This document shows, one piece after another, positions 45,049-54,100 of a stretch of 64,000 bases of DNA (the first letter of the stretch is position 1; every line of letters starts with the position of its first letter). The stretch lies in NCBI GenBank assembly GCA_934216615.1, contig CAKQCB010000001.1:868001-932000 (forward strand), read 5' to 3'. The stretch is from an uncultured Anaerolineae bacterium (GTDB lineage Bacteria; Chloroflexota; Anaerolineae; Aggregatilineales; Phototrophicaceae). The notes beneath the pieces were generated by a model that did not search any database, was not told the origin of the DNA, and saw only the letters and a program-made list of their open reading frames with translations. The translations under genes were made by a program, and so were the position numbers.

Positions 45049-47397
45049 ATGCGTATCGTTATCTTAACGTGCGGATGGATTCTCGGTCTTATCTTCGTCC
45101 TCACGACTGAAAATAGACAGCCCTTTTTATGGTTTTTCCCAATGGCGTTAGCACTTGCTAGCGTCATTTTGCTTTGGAATCCCCCGCGTTATCGCGTGTA
45201 TGGACTGGTGAGCTTAGCGCTTGCGCTTGGAGGGTTTCGGGCGAGCTTCATCCCCGTGAGTAGTGAAGTCGCCCAATGGAATGGCAGTGGTGGCGCATCC
45301 ATCATGGGCATGGTGGCGAGTTCTCCCGAACACCTTGATGGAGTGACGCGGTTTCAACTCGACGCGGAACAGATCGAACGTGCCAGCCAAACCCTCTCAA
45401 CCTCAGGGCTGATCCTCGTTTCGACATCCCCCATGCGCGACCTGGAGATGGGGTCACGGGTACGGGTTTCGGGCGCGTTACGCACCCCTGCCCGCTTCGA
45501 TGCATTTGACTACACGAGCTACCTCGCACGCGCCAACGTCTACAGCGTGATCTCAAACGCGGCAGTTGAAATCCTCGAACTGCCATCCCCTACCCCCTTA
45601 CAAGGCTTGAGTCAGTTACGAGCGCGAATCCAAGCGTTTCTGCAAACATCCATTCCCGAACCGCACAGCAGTCTCTTAAGCGGTATTTTATTAGGCGATG
45701 ATTCGGGCATCGACCCAGAATTAGCCGATGCGTTCGCCATGACAGGCACTGCGCACGTTTTAGCCATCAGCGGTTTTAACATGGCAATTTTGGGGCAAAC
45801 TCTGCTCAATCTATTGAAACTCTGGAAACCCACGCGCCGTTTTGCTGTGGTTGGCGCGGTAGGGGGCATCTTGATCTATGGGGTTTTTGTGGGCGCCAGC
45901 CCCGCCGTACTCCGCGCTATCGTCATGACATCGCTCTATTTTGTCGGCCAGAACCTCACACGGAAAACCTACGCGCCCGCCAGCGTTGCCTTTACAGTGC
46001 TCGTCCTCAGTTTCATCAATCCGTCGATTCTATGGGATATCGGCTTTCAACTGAGTTTAGCCGCAGTTTTGGGCTTGGCGCTGTTTAGTCCCTTTCTTGA
46101 ACGATTTTGGATTTGGGCATTGCGCAAAACCCCGCTCCGCCGTTTTGTACCAACCCTCAACGGGATATTGACCCCTTCGATTGCGGCATTCCTCTTAACC
46201 ACCCCGCTGATCGCCTTCTATTTCGGCAGACTTTCGCTCGTCTGGCTTCCCGTCAATGCGCTGATAGCGCCTCTACAATCGACGATCCTCATCGTGGGGA
46301 TCATCAGCGCGCTTATAGGGCTTGTCAGTCCATTCTTAGGCAGTTTGTTATTGAGTATTCCGTTTGTGTGCGTAGGCTGGATGGTCAGCGTAATTCGTTA
46401 TTTCGCGAAACTTCCCTATGCTGACGTGGCTTTTCCCTTTGATGCACGCTTTATCCTATTGGCTATGATCGTCCTCACAGGTTGGTTTATGTTACGAGAT
46501 GCCCGCCCGATCTGGTTTGAACGTTTACAACGCGCGCTCTATCATCGCACTTTTTTGGTGACTGCCCTGCTCGGCAGTGTTTGTGTCATCGTTTTATGCG
46601 GGGCGATTTTCGTCAGCCGTCCTGACGGAAAACTGCATATCTGGTGGCTTGATGTCGGACATTACAACGCCGTTTTGATTCAAACGCCCAGTGGCAATCA
46701 CATCTTAATTGATGGCGGGGGCAATCCATCACGCCTGCTCACCGCGCTTGGGGATCATCTGCCATTCAATAAAAACTACCTGGACATGCTCATCATCTCA
46801 CAGCCACAAATGGACAATCTGGAAGGTTTGACGCAAGTCGTTCAGCGCTATGATCCCAGCGTGGTCGTTACGCAAGGTCAGCCGAACTTGCACGCGACTT
46901 ATCAAACCTTTCAGGACTTGATCAGCACCCGTTCACAAGCCATCGTCACCGCAGGCTACACCCTCGCACTAGATGATGCGGTCACGCTCGAAGTTCTCTC
47001 CCCTGTCGAACCGCCCTCGCTCAGCACCAACATTGATGACAGCGCGTTGGTATTAAGGCTCACATACGGCGATATTTCTGTTTTGTTCCCCTCACATTTG
47101 AGTGTGGATATGCAAGTCGCGCTGATGGAAGATCAACGTTTTACGGATACGACATTTGTGCAAATGCCTGCTCATGCAGGGTTTCACACTTTAGCGGATG
47201 GCTTCCTCGAGACGCTTCAACCCTCCTATGTGCTCGTCCAAGCGGATGAAGCAAATTATTTTGGCGACCCAAACCCCGACACGCTGACACAAATCCAAAC
47301 GTATAATCCCGCTACGACGGTGTACCGCACCGATTATTCCGGCACGATTCATCTTCAAAGTGATGGCGTCTCGATGTGGGTAGAGACAGAGAAATAA
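45049..47397 (+). CDS. comEC: ComEC/Rec2 DNA-uptake channel protein with degenerate metallo-beta-lactamase-like domain
   Basis: The 782-residue membrane protein has two N-terminal helices and an external domain (about 60-190). The Competence domain (about 205-490) has LLSGILLGDDSGI and HVLAISGFNMAILG, the channel through which single-stranded DNA enters. A C-terminal metallo-beta-lactamase-like domain (about 530-775) follows. Its metal motifs are altered: DVGHYNAVLI instead of DVGQGDA, SQPQMDN instead of SHPHADH, and AHAGFH instead of HHGS. The nuclease site is therefore probably dead. No Shine-Dalgarno precedes ATG 45049. comFC elsewhere in the window fits competence. Confidence 0.9.
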   Translation: MRIVILTCGWILGLIFVLTTENRQPFLWFFPMALALASVILLWNPPRYRVYGLVSLALALGGFRASFIPVSSEVAQWNGSGGASIMGMVASSPEHLDGVTRFQLDAEQIERASQTLSTSGLILVSTSPMRDLEMGSRVRVSGALRTPARFDAFDYTSYLARANVYSVISNAAVEILELPSPTPLQGLSQLRARIQAFLQTSIPEPHSSLLSGILLGDDSGIDPELADAFAMTGTAHVLAISGFNMAILGQTLLNLLKLWKPTRRFAVVGAVGGILIYGVFVGASPAVLRAIVMTSLYFVGQNLTRKTYAPASVAFTVLVLSFINPSILWDIGFQLSLAAVLGLALFSPFLERFWIWALRKTPLRRFVPTLNGILTPSIAAFLLTTPLIAFYFGRLSLVWLPVNALIAPLQSTILIVGIISALIGLVSPFLGSLLLSIPFVCVGWMVSVIRYFAKLPYADVAFPFDARFILLAMIVLTGWFMLRDARPIWFERLQRALYHRTFLVTALLGSVCVIVLCGAIFVSRPDGKLHIWWLDVGHYNAVLIQTPSGNHILIDGGGNPSRLLTALGDHLPFNKNYLDMLIISQPQMDNLEGLTQVVQRYDPSVVVTQGQPNLHATYQTFQDLISTRSQAIVTAGYTLALDDAVTLEVLSPVEPPSLSTNIDDSALVLRLTYGDISVLFPSHLSVDMQVALMEDQRFTDTTFVQMPAHAGFHTLADGFLETLQPSYVLVQADEANYFGDPNPDTLTQIQTYNPATTVYRTDYSGTIHLQSDGVSMWVETEK

Positions 47398-47431
47398 AAA
47401 AAGCTCACATCAAATTGTCTGGTGTGAGCTT
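47394..47431 (-). terminator. Terminator between comEC and the convergent membrane-protein gene
   Basis: A 12-bp stem with one G-U pair (AAGCTCACATCA 47401-47412 / TGGTGTGAGCTT 47420-47431). On the minus strand it runs into seven or more T. It ends the gene at 47454 and may also help end comEC. Confidence 0.88.
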
Positions 47432-47453
47432 CGTAAGTGCAGACGTGTTTGAT

Positions 47454-47846
47454 TTAACGTTGGTTCATAAACCAGAATAAGAAGAAATAAACCCCGCCCA
47501 TCAAACCGCCGATAATTCCAATCGGCATCACGATGCCTTTTTTACGGGCGCGCACCAAGCCTACCGCCAATAGCGGAAAGACGAAGATCAAGACGTTGAT
47601 GATGAACATCCCAAATTCACGCGGTTGTAAAATACGATCCCGTATGGGGGCAGAGATCGAAAGTTTTGCGATCAAGGTTGCCAAGAGCGTCGTGGCGATG
47701 AGCAAGGTAGGTAATAAATTTTTGTCTGGCATGGTGAACAAAGCGGCCAGCGCCAGCGCAAAGCAGATATATAACAAGAGGTTAAAAAGCAGGTCTCCAG
47801 AGCCGGGGCCAAGAAGACGTAAAATTTCCTGAAAATCGATATCCAT
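47454..47846 (-). CDS. Small integral membrane protein of unknown function
   Basis: The 130-residue protein has four hydrophobic segments (about 17-38, 43-62, 80-100 and 107-126). A short acidic N-terminus and a basic loop (ARKKG) precede the last segment. I recognise no family. It is monocistronic with its own terminator, and it diverges from nusB. The 202-base gap to nusB shows no consensus promoter that I can support. Confidence 0.55.
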   Translation of the reverse strand: MDIDFQEILRLLGPGSGDLLFNLLLYICFALALAALFTMPDKNLLPTLLIATTLLATLIAKLSISAPIRDRILQPREFGMFIINVLIFVFPLLAVGLVRARKKGIVMPIGIIGGLMGGVYFFLFWFMNQR

Positions 47847-48048
47847 AATAGTTGCGTCCTAGGAAAAGCGTAATATCACTGCAAATGTACCACAAATAAG
47901 GTCTAAACCGACACTATTAAGGTAAAAAACTGTGAATTTAATCTAAAGATTTGATGATGACCACCTGCCGATGCAGAATAGTCAATTGCCTGAATGTGCA
48001 GTAAACTAAGCAAATGTAGATTTTTTGTTTGTATGAAGGCAGTAACCC

Positions 48049-48546
48049 TTGAGCACCTTTCCCGGCTTTGACCCTGAAGATGAATTTTCCCTGCATGTTG
48101 CAGATGACCGTACCTATGCCCGTCGTATCGCACTCCAAATACTCTATGAAATTGATACGGCAAGTCATCCTGCGGGGCCTGTCCTTGCGCACCATTTAAA
48201 CTTACGCCAACTCAAGCCAAAAGTCGCCCGTTATGTCCAGCATTTGGTTGAAGGTGTCGTCGGTTCAATGGCAGAGATCGATCAGGCGATCAGCAAATAT
48301 GCGCCCGACTTTCCCCTAGATCAACTGGCCGTGATTGACCGCAACGTTCTGCGAATTGCCATTTTTGAATTTGCCATCGTCGCGCGCACACCCGTTGGCG
48401 CAGCCATTGATGAAGCGGTTGAATTAGCGAAACTCTTTGGGGCAGATAACGCGCCTGCGTTCATCAATGGGGTATTAGGCTCTTTAGCAGACGATAAAGA
48501 GATGCTGCTTTCCATGAAAAACCAAGCTGATGATACGGCGCAATGA
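48049..48546 (+). CDS. nusB: Transcription antitermination factor NusB
   Basis: The 165-residue all-helical protein contains RTYARRIALQILYEID (RNA-binding start), PLDQLAVIDRNVLRIAIFE, and VGAAIDEAVELAKLFGADNAPAFINGVLGSL, the signature of NusB. It binds boxA RNA with S10 to prevent early termination in rRNA operons. Start is TTG 48049 with AAGG at 48036-48039. Its TGA overlaps the tatC ATG, so the two are translationally coupled. Confidence 0.94.
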   Translation: MSTFPGFDPEDEFSLHVADDRTYARRIALQILYEIDTASHPAGPVLAHHLNLRQLKPKVARYVQHLVEGVVGSMAEIDQAISKYAPDFPLDQLAVIDRNVLRIAIFEFAIVARTPVGAAIDEAVELAKLFGADNAPAFINGVLGSLADDKEMLLSMKNQADDTAQ

Positions 48547-49340
48547 AACGCAGAAACCCGCAAACTGTCCCTCAATTAACAGAAACGGTTGATGATGGTC
48601 ACCAATTGCAAATGAGCCTTTGGGATCATTTGAATGAGCTGCGCGTTCGGCTTACCAAAGCGGTCATCGGTTTGCTCATCGGCTCTATCATCGGCTTTAT
48701 TGTTTCGCCTTCTGTCTTGAGCTTCCTGCAAACCCCGTATGGAAGTGAATTTATCACGCTTGGCCCAACCGATTCTTTTCTTGCAATCCTGCGGGTCGCC
48801 CTTCTGGTAGGGGGCATCCTCGCCGTACCGATCATCACCTATCAAGTGTTGATGTTCATCGTCCCAGGGCTAACCAAGAAAGAAAAACGTTTCATCATCA
48901 TGTCCCTGCCGGCAGTCACGATTCTGTTTGTCTGCGGGGTCTTGTTCACTTGGTTTATTTTGATTCCACCTGCGATTGATTTTTTTGCAGACTTTGCGCC
49001 CGACCTCTTTCGAGCCGAATGGACTGCTGACCGTTATTTGAGTTTTGTCACCTCATTGATTTTTTGGATGGGCGTCGCCTTCCAAACCCCGTTGTTATTC
49101 TTCATCCTCGGCATTATGGGGTTCATCACAGCGGGTAAATTGGTGCAGAACTGGCGTATTGCCATCATCGGTTCAGCAATCGCCGCCGCGATCATCACGC
49201 CAACCGTAGACCCGATCAATATGTTCCTCGTCGTGGGGCCGTTACTCACGTTATACCTAATCAGCATCTTCCTTGTGTTCATCGCAAACCGCATTTTTCA
49301 ACGCCAAGTAACCCCTGAACCCTACTCACAACAAAGTTAA
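48543..49340 (+). CDS. tatC: Sec-independent protein translocase TatC
   Basis: The 265-residue protein has six hydrophobic segments. The N-terminal signature MSLWDHLNELRVRLTKAV carries the conserved Glu that binds the twin-arginine signal, and the third segment region has FIVPGLTKKEKRF. TatC is the receptor of the Tat pathway for folded proteins. No tatA or tatB gene is adjacent. The start overlaps nusB by 4 bases. An arginase gene follows after 11 bases with a strong AAGGAG. Confidence 0.94.
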   Translation: MKRRNPQTVPQLTETVDDGHQLQMSLWDHLNELRVRLTKAVIGLLIGSIIGFIVSPSVLSFLQTPYGSEFITLGPTDSFLAILRVALLVGGILAVPIITYQVLMFIVPGLTKKEKRFIIMSLPAVTILFVCGVLFTWFILIPPAIDFFADFAPDLFRAEWTADRYLSFVTSLIFWMGVAFQTPLLFFILGIMGFITAGKLVQNWRIAIIGSAIAAAIITPTVDPINMFLVVGPLLTLYLISIFLVFIANRIFQRQVTPEPYSQQS

Positions 49341-49351
49341 GGAGATTCGTC

Positions 49352-50263
49352 ATGGTGAACCCGCTTGCTATTCGCATTCATGGTGTGCCAATGGACCTCG
49401 GTCAAGAACGGCGCGGGGTCGATATGGGCCCGAGCGCATTACGCTATGCTGAATTACAAAAACATTTGGAAAACCTCGGGCATCAAGTCGTGGATGGGGG
49501 CAACATCACCGCCCCGAATATCGAAGAATTGCGCAAAAGAGATACCACGCCCGAAGATGGCCTTGCGCATAACATTGATGCGATTATCGCCGTGTGTACT
49601 GAAGTCTATAAACACACAAAAACAACGCTCGAAAACGGCGAAATCGCTGTGACGTTAGGCGGGGATCACAGCATCTCCATCGGCACAATCGCGGGGGCGA
49701 TAGAACATCAGCCCAACATTGGGGTGCTGTGGGTAGACGCCCATGCCGACTTTAACACGCCGGAAATCACGCCATCGGGGAATGTGCATGGCATGGTAAT
49801 TTCTAGCTTGATGGGGTTATGCCCGCCCAAATTCCAGATCGGCCCTGTGGCATTACAAGCGCATCAAGTGGTGTATATTGGCCTGCGCGATGTTGACCCG
49901 AAAGAAAAGGTCGCCCTCGTCGAGCACGGCATCAAAGTCTTCACCATGCGCGACGTTGACGAGTTAGGCATGGCACAAGTTGCGCGTGCCATGTTACGCC
50001 ATTTTGAAGGGGTGGAACATCTCCATATCAGCTTGGACTTGGATTCGCTCGACCCACAGTATGCACCCGGCGTAGGCACCCCTGTTCAAGGTGGGCTTTC
50101 TTATCGTGAAGCGCACCTGCTGATGGAGGTACTCGCCGACGATGGGCGCGTCAAGTCGGTCGATGTGGTGGAAGTCAACCCCATTTTGGATGTCACCAAC
50201 CGCACCGCTGAATTAGGCGTTGAATTAACTATGAGTCTATTCGGTCGTCGGATTCTACTGTAA
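49352..50263 (+). CDS. rocF: Arginase
   Basis: The 303-residue ureohydrolase hydrolyses arginine to ornithine and urea. The dimanganese ligands lie in LGGDHSISIG, WVDAHADFNTPE and SLDLDSLDP. HGMVISSLMG and AELGVELTMSLFG are arginase-type, rather than agmatinase-type. AAGGAG at 49341-49346 precedes the ATG. It is probably in one transcript with nusB and tatC. Its 3' end overlaps the convergent rlmN gene by 35 bases. Confidence 0.9.
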   Translation: MVNPLAIRIHGVPMDLGQERRGVDMGPSALRYAELQKHLENLGHQVVDGGNITAPNIEELRKRDTTPEDGLAHNIDAIIAVCTEVYKHTKTTLENGEIAVTLGGDHSISIGTIAGAIEHQPNIGVLWVDAHADFNTPEITPSGNVHGMVISSLMGLCPPKFQIGPVALQAHQVVYIGLRDVDPKEKVALVEHGIKVFTMRDVDELGMAQVARAMLRHFEGVEHLHISLDLDSLDPQYAPGVGTPVQGGLSYREAHLLMEVLADDGRVKSVDVVEVNPILDVTNRTAELGVELTMSLFGRRILL

Positions 50264-51320
50264 TTTGTGACGCTTGGATTGCGCGTTTCATCTTGCGCAA
50301 GATATTGGATTTCAATTGACCGCACCCTGCGTCAATATCAATGCCACGACGCACGCGCATGGTTGCGGGAATCCCATAGTGTTGAAGCGTATCAATAAAC
50401 GTTTTGATGCGCTCCATCGCTGAAGGGTCGCCATCAAACCCCGTCGTGGGGTTTAGCGGAATTACATTCACATGACAGCGTAGGCCATGCAGTAAACGGC
50501 CTAACGTTTCTGCTTGCTCAACGGTGTCATTTTCCCCTTGAATCAACGTCCATTCAAACGTCATGCGCCGTCCGCTTTTGGTGACGTATTCATGACAAGC
50601 GTCGATCAATTCATTTAAGGGATACCGCTTATTCACAGGCAGTAAGGCACTGCGTTCTTCATCGGTGGCGGCATGTAAACTAACGGCCAACTTCACCTGC
50701 AAGCCTTCATCTGCAAATTGACGTATTTTAGGCACAAGCCCGACGGTGCTCACTGTGATGTGACGTGCGCCGATGCCTAAGTCACGCATTAAACGGCGAA
50801 TGGCGTCTAAAGACGCATCGTAGTTATGAAATGGTTCACCCATCCCCATCAGAACGATGTTGCTTAAGCGTTCGCCTCGCGCTTCAAGATCGCGCGCAAA
50901 ATAAACCGCTTGCTCAAAAATCTCGGTTGCGGTCAGGTGTCGTGCAAAACCCATCTGTCCTGTAGCACAAAAGACACATCCCATCGCACAACCGGCTTGG
51001 GTCGAAATACAAGCGGTACGGCGGTCATCGTCATATTCCATCAAGACAGATTCGATATATTGTCCATCCGGCAGTTGATACAGACGTTTGACCGTGCCAT
51101 CCCCGCTTTGTTGCTCGGCAGAAAGTTCCAGCGTGCCTAAAATTGTTTCTTCGCGCAGGCGCTGTTTAAGCGTTGCGGGCAAATTACGCATGGCATCAAA
51201 CGTTGCTACACGTTGATCGTACAGCCAACCCCACAATTGTTTGGCACGAAAACGCGGTTCGCCCCATGACTGAATCAAATCGCTTATTTCTTCAAAAGAT
51301 AACGTATACAGGTCTATCAT
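50229..51320 (-). CDS. rlmN: Dual-specificity 23S rRNA/tRNA methyltransferase RlmN
   Basis: The 363-residue radical-SAM enzyme makes 2-methyladenosine at A2503 of 23S rRNA and A37 of some tRNAs. The cluster cysteines are C111, C115 and C118 (CAMGCVFC). C104 lies seven residues before them, and a C-terminal Cys sits in DAGCGQL, matching the two catalytic cysteines of the family. The first 80 residues are the RlmN accessory domain. Its start overlaps the stop of the upstream gene (ATGA). It converges and overlaps with the arginase gene. Confidence 0.96.
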   Translation of the reverse strand: MIDLYTLSFEEISDLIQSWGEPRFRAKQLWGWLYDQRVATFDAMRNLPATLKQRLREETILGTLELSAEQQSGDGTVKRLYQLPDGQYIESVLMEYDDDRRTACISTQAGCAMGCVFCATGQMGFARHLTATEIFEQAVYFARDLEARGERLSNIVLMGMGEPFHNYDASLDAIRRLMRDLGIGARHITVSTVGLVPKIRQFADEGLQVKLAVSLHAATDEERSALLPVNKRYPLNELIDACHEYVTKSGRRMTFEWTLIQGENDTVEQAETLGRLLHGLRCHVNVIPLNPTTGFDGDPSAMERIKTFIDTLQHYGIPATMRVRRGIDIDAGCGQLKSNILRKMKRAIQASQITVESDDRIDS

Positions 51321-52918
51321 CGACGGCCTATTCGAATAATCACTAACGCTAACACGGTGATCACCAAGAGGATCACTAAGATAAGAATTAGACGCGGTGT
51401 AAAAACCGTTTCTACAGTTTCTGATGTTGGAGCGGGCGCAGGCGTGACCAAACTCGACGCAGAACGCGGTGTGACGCTAGGCGTGGGCGGTGGCAACGTA
51501 TCCACCGCGGTGACGGTCGGGTACGCTGTATTCGTCGGCAGTAGCGCAGATGTAGGCGTATAAGTTGCCGACGCGGTGAACGTCACTGTAGGCGTATGAG
51601 TGATCGTCGCGGTTGAGGTCAGCGTGGGTGTACTCGTCGCAGGCTGATACGCCGTCAACACGTACACTAGCGCGGCGCGCTCTGAAAACAGCCACGTAGA
51701 CCATGCGGAAATAAGCCCTTCAGGAGTTACGCCTGTCTGTGTGTGGAGGGTTTCAGCAAAATCACCGTTTTCAAGCGGGTTCAATGACAGGTCGATCAAC
51801 CCCTCTTTGCCCAATTGATCAAACAGATACAAGGCCATCCCAAACGCTTGCGCCTGCCATAAGACTTGATCGTCTTCACGTGTAGGCGGTTGATTCATCA
51901 TTTCCAGCGAGAACAGTTGTTGAGTCCGCGTCGCGTTCATGGCAAGGTCGCGCCAAGTGGCCTTCACCGTCGGGTCAAAAAAGGATGCCAACCCTGCTTG
52001 AAACCATTCTGGTATTTGCGCGTTACGCCACACGCTAGCATAGGCTTCATCCACCCATAACCGGATGATCTGCTCACGAGCAGTACGTCCATTTACAAGA
52101 TCAAACCCGCTAGCAGTGATCACTCGTTCCGCAAGCGCATCATCACAAGGGCGTGAAATCCCACGGTTCGGCGTCCAACTGACGCTTTCGCCTTGATCGT
52201 TCACTTCACATAACGGCGTGACTTCTGCGGGGTAAACCAACACGTTTGTATTCACTGATGTTCGAGTCGCCGTACTCAATAGCTCATACGCAGGCAAGAG
52301 TTGATTCGCCAAGCTGTTGGCATCGACCACCCCATACGGCGCGACGATCATAGAGTCCGATGTTCCGACAGGGACTTCTTGCCACAAGAAACGCCCATCG
52401 TTAAAGGTGATCTCACCGTTCAGTTCGCCCGTTTCGCCCGTTTGGGTGGTCACTTGCCACGTATATTGAAGCTGTCCAAATAGATCGGGTAAGTTATCAG
52501 GCGGAACCGCCCAGAAATATTCGATCACCGCGGGGTCAGTAGAAATCAGCGTTGTTGTGAGGTCAGGGTTGATGGTGACAGGTTCTAAACCCGCGCCAGA
52601 CAACGCTAAAGAAACCGTTTCTAGGGCTTCACTATTCACCATCGTTTCCAGCACAAATTGAATTGAAGCGGGATATAACACCGTCGCGCTTCCCGCACGA
52701 ACAAATCCATCCATCGTTTGGGTTACAGCCGTCAACGTCGGCAGTGGCACTGGAGTACGGCTGGGGGTGAGCGTGACGCTCGCGGTAAATGTCGGCGTTG
52801 AGGTAGGCGTCCATGTGATTTGTTGCGCATGGATCGAAGACCCCATCCCGCCCACACTCAAAATGCCGAATACGCCAGCGATGAAGCTGTAAAGTCCACT
52901 TTTTTGTTGTCTATTCAC
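51317..52918 (-). CDS. Secreted, C-terminally anchored surface protein with peptidase-MA-like region lacking HExxH
   Basis: The 533-residue protein has an N-terminal signal region and a Thr/Pro linker. A beta domain (about 65-185) is followed by an alpha domain (about 195-400) with IPEWFQAGLASFFDP. This resembles the PxWxxEGLA segment of peptidase MA-like gluzincins. Where the zinc motif HExxH should lie, the sequence reads RLWVDEAY, so the site seems lost. A second Thr/Pro/Ser linker and a C-terminal membrane segment (about 505-527) ending IRIGRR follow. It is translationally coupled to rlmN by a 4-base overlap. The function is unknown. Confidence 0.6.
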   Translation of the reverse strand: MNRQQKSGLYSFIAGVFGILSVGGMGSSIHAQQITWTPTSTPTFTASVTLTPSRTPVPLPTLTAVTQTMDGFVRAGSATVLYPASIQFVLETMVNSEALETVSLALSGAGLEPVTINPDLTTTLISTDPAVIEYFWAVPPDNLPDLFGQLQYTWQVTTQTGETGELNGEITFNDGRFLWQEVPVGTSDSMIVAPYGVVDANSLANQLLPAYELLSTATRTSVNTNVLVYPAEVTPLCEVNDQGESVSWTPNRGISRPCDDALAERVITASGFDLVNGRTAREQIIRLWVDEAYASVWRNAQIPEWFQAGLASFFDPTVKATWRDLAMNATRTQQLFSLEMMNQPPTREDDQVLWQAQAFGMALYLFDQLGKEGLIDLSLNPLENGDFAETLHTQTGVTPEGLISAWSTWLFSERAALVYVLTAYQPATSTPTLTSTATITHTPTVTFTASATYTPTSALLPTNTAYPTVTAVDTLPPPTPSVTPRSASSLVTPAPAPTSETVETVFTPRLILILVILLVITVLALVIIRIGRR

Positions 52919-52935
52919 GCAATATCTTTTCTCAG

Positions 52936-54006
52936 CTAAGACCCAGCCAACATCTGAGCCACAAAAATTGCCAACGCCAATTGGGTAAAATTATAGACGA
53001 AATGAGCAACAATTGCGGTGGTTGTACTATATTTTAAGCGTAGATGTCCAAAAGCGAGGGAAACAATAAATAAGATCAATACTGAAGGGCTGAACGCATA
53101 TTGAACGTGAAGCAGTACAAAAAAGATGCTGGTGAAAACATTTCCAAATACAGGCGTGATCGCACCGCGAAAGAAAATCTCTTCCCCAATGGAAATGAGA
53201 ACCGACCCTAAAAACGCCAGTTGAATGGTGCTAAAAACACCCGTCAATGCTTCCGAAGCGGCAGATTGAGATTCGTATGTTTCAGAGGGGACCACCTGAA
53301 CAAAGACCAGATTGAACGCATACACCATGAGGACCATCAAGAAGCCCACCCCGCCCCCGATCACGATGTCTTGAAAGGTAGGCCATCTTAACCCCAAACG
53401 CTGAACCGCTTGTTGCAGGGTACGGCGAAAAAACAAGCCGATCCCCATCAGCGTAAAGAACAGATAGATCACCTGATTGAAAATCACTTCAGCGAAGCTG
53501 ACCCCACGCTCAGCATACGACTCGGCAATCCCCTGTGTCCCGCCTGAAAGCGGAATTTCTATCAAGGTGATGATCATCAAAGCCAGCGCTAAAATCACCG
53601 CTGTTTGATGCACACTCGAGGACGGGTTATAAGTTCCTGTTTGCCCGATCCAGCGCTTCAGCACAAGGCCTTTATCCGACGACGTCGCCAGCATAAACCC
53701 CGCAGTAAGCAAAAACAAAATTGCGACGATGCTCACTAAAACTTGAAAAGTATCGACCTGTTGCGTTTCAGGGTTATCCGTTATACCCATCAAGACTGAA
53801 AAGATAGAGCTGCCAGCTAACGCACAGCCACTCAGTATTGTCAGCCATACACCATACAATAACGAAGACCTCTGCCCGATTAGATCATCACGATTGGCAA
53901 TATAAATCGTCAAGCCGATGAAAATAAGCGGTATGGCAAAGGTGATAAAATTTGAGAGGTCCAAAATGTACTGATGTTCCCATACATGAAGAGCGTTTGC
54001 TCGCAT
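52936..54006 (-). CDS. CPBP family intramembrane metalloprotease (CAAX/ABI type)
   Basis: The 356-residue protein has about nine hydrophobic segments. The C-terminal ABI domain has the three motifs SIGEEIFFRGAI (EExxxR, near 269), FVLLHVQYAF (FxxxH) and AIVAHFVYNF (HxxxN), the catalytic set of Rce1-like glutamyl or metallo proteases. It may process membrane peptides or confer self-protection; the substrate is unknown. It is 17 bases upstream of the surface protein gene on the same strand. A terminator of the sulfate operon lies behind it. Confidence 0.85.
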   Translation of the reverse strand: MRANALHVWEHQYILDLSNFITFAIPLIFIGLTIYIANRDDLIGQRSSLLYGVWLTILSGCALAGSSIFSVLMGITDNPETQQVDTFQVLVSIVAILFLLTAGFMLATSSDKGLVLKRWIGQTGTYNPSSSVHQTAVILALALMIITLIEIPLSGGTQGIAESYAERGVSFAEVIFNQVIYLFFTLMGIGLFFRRTLQQAVQRLGLRWPTFQDIVIGGGVGFLMVLMVYAFNLVFVQVVPSETYESQSAASEALTGVFSTIQLAFLGSVLISIGEEIFFRGAITPVFGNVFTSIFFVLLHVQYAFSPSVLILFIVSLAFGHLRLKYSTTTAIVAHFVYNFTQLALAIFVAQMLAGS

Positions 54007-54033
54007 TATACGCTACGTTGGGGGGATTCACCT

Positions 54034-54067
54034 AAAAAAACGGCCTCAATGAAGGGTTCATCAAGGC
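54034..54067 (-). terminator. Terminator after cysA (end of sulfate operon)
   Basis: An 11-bp stem with two G-U pairs (GCCTCAATGAA 54043-54053 / TTCATCAAGGC 54057-54067) has a 3-base loop. On the minus strand it is followed by seven T (54040-54034). It closes the sbp-cysT-cysW-cysA operon. Confidence 0.85.
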
Positions 54068-54100
54068 AGTTTATCTACCGTATTCTTGTGTGTTGACATC

